Below, piece after piece: positions 61,874 to 64,000 of a stretch of DNA of 64,000 nucleotides. Numbering within the stretch: position 1 is the stretch's first letter; each line of letters starts with the position of its first letter. Where the stretch lies: the NCBI RefSeq assembly GCF_937616625.2, contig NC_065574.1, forward strand, positions 12,526,501-12,590,500. Direction: 5' to 3'. The translations under genes and the position numbers were made by a program. The notes beneath the pieces were generated by a model, which was not told the DNA's origin, made no database searches, and saw only the letters and a list, made by a program, of their open reading frames with translations. This stretch comes from Mercurialis annua (Eukaryota; Streptophyta; Magnoliopsida; Malpighiales; Euphorbiaceae).

Positions 61874-61957
61874 ACCATTACTGGTTTGTGGTCTAACTAT
61901 TTTTAATGGTTGGACCAATTTTAGTTAGATAATTAAAAATTAAATAAAACACCATTT

Positions 61958-62030
61958 TGTGGTTGAGGGGATTTAAACCCTTGACCTCTTATAAGAGAGA
62001 GGTTGTGCTTTGCCATTAAGGTAAAGGATA
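61958..62030 (-). other. tRNA-like sequence, degenerate (tRNA relic or SINE head)
   Basis: On the minus strand a box A-like TACCTTAATGG (about 62023-62013) and a box B-like GGTTTAAATCC (about 61979-61969) are 44 bases apart, as in a tRNA of normal size. A 5-bp anticodon-type stem (CCTCT with AGAGG) lies between them. The acceptor ends do not pair, so it is not a functional tRNA. Confidence 0.45.
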
Positions 62031-62867
62031 ATTGTTGTCAACATTTACTCTATAATTTATATGTATAACTGATTATAAATTTAAATTAACTTATTAGAAT
62101 GAAATTAATTTATAATGTAAATTAAATATCAACTAAATATCAACTTAAATTAAATTTATTATAAATTTAATATTAAATTAGTCTAATTAAATTTATTTAT
62201 TTATTAAATATTTATACAATAAAAAAATAAAATATACATATATTTATATTTTATACAATTTATTAATATATAAGTAAAACTAGTAAAAATATTTCACTTT
62301 TTAAAATTGAAAAATATAATGGTTTAGTGGTCGTGGTCGGATATGTGGTAGTGGGACCCCCGTGGTGTGCGAAAACTCAATATAAACTCAATGACGACTT
62401 AATGTCAATTCAATGATAACTTAATGTCAACTTCATTATTTATACTATTAAAAGTAATTTATAATATAACAAATAAACTAATAGTAATTTGAAAGAAAAT
62501 TATTTAAGGTTTTATTAAAATAAAATAAACCGAAAGTAATTTTAATATAAGTGAACTGAATATAAATTTAATATTAACTCAATGTCAACTCAATATAAAC
62601 TCAAAGTAAACTTAATGTGAACTCAATATAAATTCAATATAAATTTAATGTTCACTGAATGTTAATTCAAAGTAAATGTTTTGATAAATAATTATAAATT
62701 TAAAATGAAATTATTTTATATTATTATATAAAATTATTTTTCTATAATTTATACTTTTAAAAATAAACTATAGTAGATTGAAAGTAAATTATTTAAGTTT
62801 TTATTACAGTAATTTGTGTAAATTTAATGTCAACTCAATATGGACTTAATATCAACTCAATGGCGAC
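62031..62867. repeat. AT-rich DNA with degenerate ACTCAATATAA-type repeats
   Basis: Loose copies of AACTCAATATAA, TTAATGTCAACTC and close variants occur in runs at 62373-62450, 62550-62672 and 62826-62866, with spacings near 11-13 bp. There are no coding frames and the array is old and irregular. Confidence 0.6.
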
Positions 62868-64000
62868 TGTTGGCAAATAATCGCAAGTGTACGATATCGC
62901 TCAAGTAATATAACTTGGAAGACCAAGTATCGATCCCACAAGGAACAATGAACTAAACAACTAATTTCTAATATTCTTTAATTGGCTAGTAGGAAAATAA
63001 ATGGATTTGTGTAAACTAATTATAATCTAAAGTGAATTAACTCAAGTAATTAGACTAAAAATCTGAAATCAAACAAATAAATTGAAGCTTAAACAATAAT
63101 GGTAAAAAGCTCAAGGATTGATAATTCCAAGTAAACTAGTAGAAGAATGGATCAAAATTTATCTAGTGATTTTATTATGAATCGAGCTATTCTATTGCAC
63201 CGAATCCCGCTCTCTCAAGCCTCAAGGATTCAAATAAAATCACAACCTAATTAGCTAATCAATTATTAACTTGCTCTCACAATATTAAAACTGAATTAAA
63301 TAACTAAATTGTAATTATGAAGCAAACTCAACGACTACCTAAATTCCAACCCGCTCTCACGGTGTTTTCCTCTAAGTTTTTAATTACCTATGTCTATTTA
63401 ATTAACAATCTCTCAATTAGTTAATTAAACACAAAATCATGAACTAAGTGATCAAATTAATTCAAGCATTAATCTTAATAATTAAAACATAATTTTACTC
63501 ACTTAATAAATCCTAATTCAATTCGAAAACTAATCTAAGTGTTCATATCAATCCCCGAACAAAGGATTTAGTTACACATGCTTAAGCTTAAATTAAACAA
63601 AGAAGAAGATGAAGAATTAAACATAATTAGAACAATAAATACCGGAGTTGTCAATTTCGGAAGAATCGTCTAGATTAAACTTGAAATCTTCACAATCGTT
63701 CTTTGCAGAAACTAATAATAAACTACTTATAAACTGCTGAGAAATAGAAGCTAAAACGCTATTTTAAGAGAATGAAAATAAAACTAAAGTAGTCTAAAGT
63801 ATTCTACGTATTAAATTGAGTCTAGTACAAGGTCTTTATATAGTAGGAGAAGTTCCGGAGTCTTCTAATTCATATTACAAATCAATTTGAAATAGGAATT
63901 GTAATTGTAATTTGAGGAGGAATTTCATTCCAATCCAAAGTCTGCTGCACGTGTAATTCTCTTCTTTCCCGTTCGGGAAGCCATAGTTCCGTTCGTGACA
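62868..64000 (-). mobile_element. LTR of a second gypsy-type element, partial, runs off the window
   Basis: From TGTTGGCAAATAATCGC the minus strand ends as a gypsy LTR does (GTGGGATCGATACTTGG, then TTTGCCAACA). It shares the GTGGGATCGA phrase with the Athila LTR end. No primer site follows on the left, so this is the outer edge of a 3' LTR, or a solo LTR, of a minus-strand element. The remainder lies beyond 64000. No frame is seen in the 1.1 kb present. Confidence 0.6.

Noticed and set aside
61638..61928. Three overlapping frames encoding Arg/Thr/Pro-rich repeats
   Set aside because: All three plus-strand frames are open because the 31-bp unit has no stop in any phase. This is a property of the minisatellite and not evidence of a protein.

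Overview
This is nuclear DNA from a flowering plant, most likely a eudicot with an AT-rich, repeat-filled genome. It holds spliced plant genes with GT/AG introns, plant-type CACTA, Mutator-like, hAT and Harbinger-like elements, LINE and copia relics, and a Ty3/gypsy retrotransposon of the Athila lineage. I cannot name the species. The window has only two ordinary host genes: the first 2407 codons of the checkpoint kinase ATR (41-10995, minus; kinase domain beyond the left edge) and a complete five-exon MscS-like mechanosensitive channel (36248-41665, plus). They are functionally unrelated, and the rest is mobile or repeated DNA.

Layout. 1-11 kb: ATR. 11-21 kb: small transposons, often nested (Harbinger-like with a Mutator-type MITE inside; LINE relic with a hAT inside; a copia-type LTR; a MITE; a 1.45 kb Mutator-like element with long inverted ends). 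21.4-32 kb: an antisense copia relic split by an 8.5 kb CACTA element (22551-31019, 3-bp target duplication ATA) whose transposase is broken by in-frame stops. 32-36 kb: inverted-repeat elements and a 5'-truncated LINE with an RNase H frame. 36-42 kb: the MSL channel gene with two repeat insertions in its introns. 42-48 kb: a family of elements with TGAACAAAG ends, and a 2 kb inverted-repeat element hosting a 964-bp non-autonomous CACTA. 48980-61669: an apparently young Athila element with LTRs that look identical, an uninterrupted 1917-codon gag-pol and a second open frame. 61671-61873: a 31-bp minisatellite touching the 3' LTR. 62.0-64 kb: a tRNA-like relic, degenerate short repeats and the edge of another gypsy-type LTR.

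The observation I rate highest is inside the Athila element. A cassette of four copies of the 16-bp perfect palindrome CTTCTCGATCGAGAAG, at start-to-start spacings of about 31, 51 and 31 bp, occurs in each LTR, inside gag-pol between protease and reverse transcriptase, and in the leader of the downstream frame. The palindromes are nearly all perfect while the DNA between them has diverged. This suggests selection, or homogenisation, of the palindromes as protein-binding sites or RNA pairing sites. I do not recognise it as a described feature.
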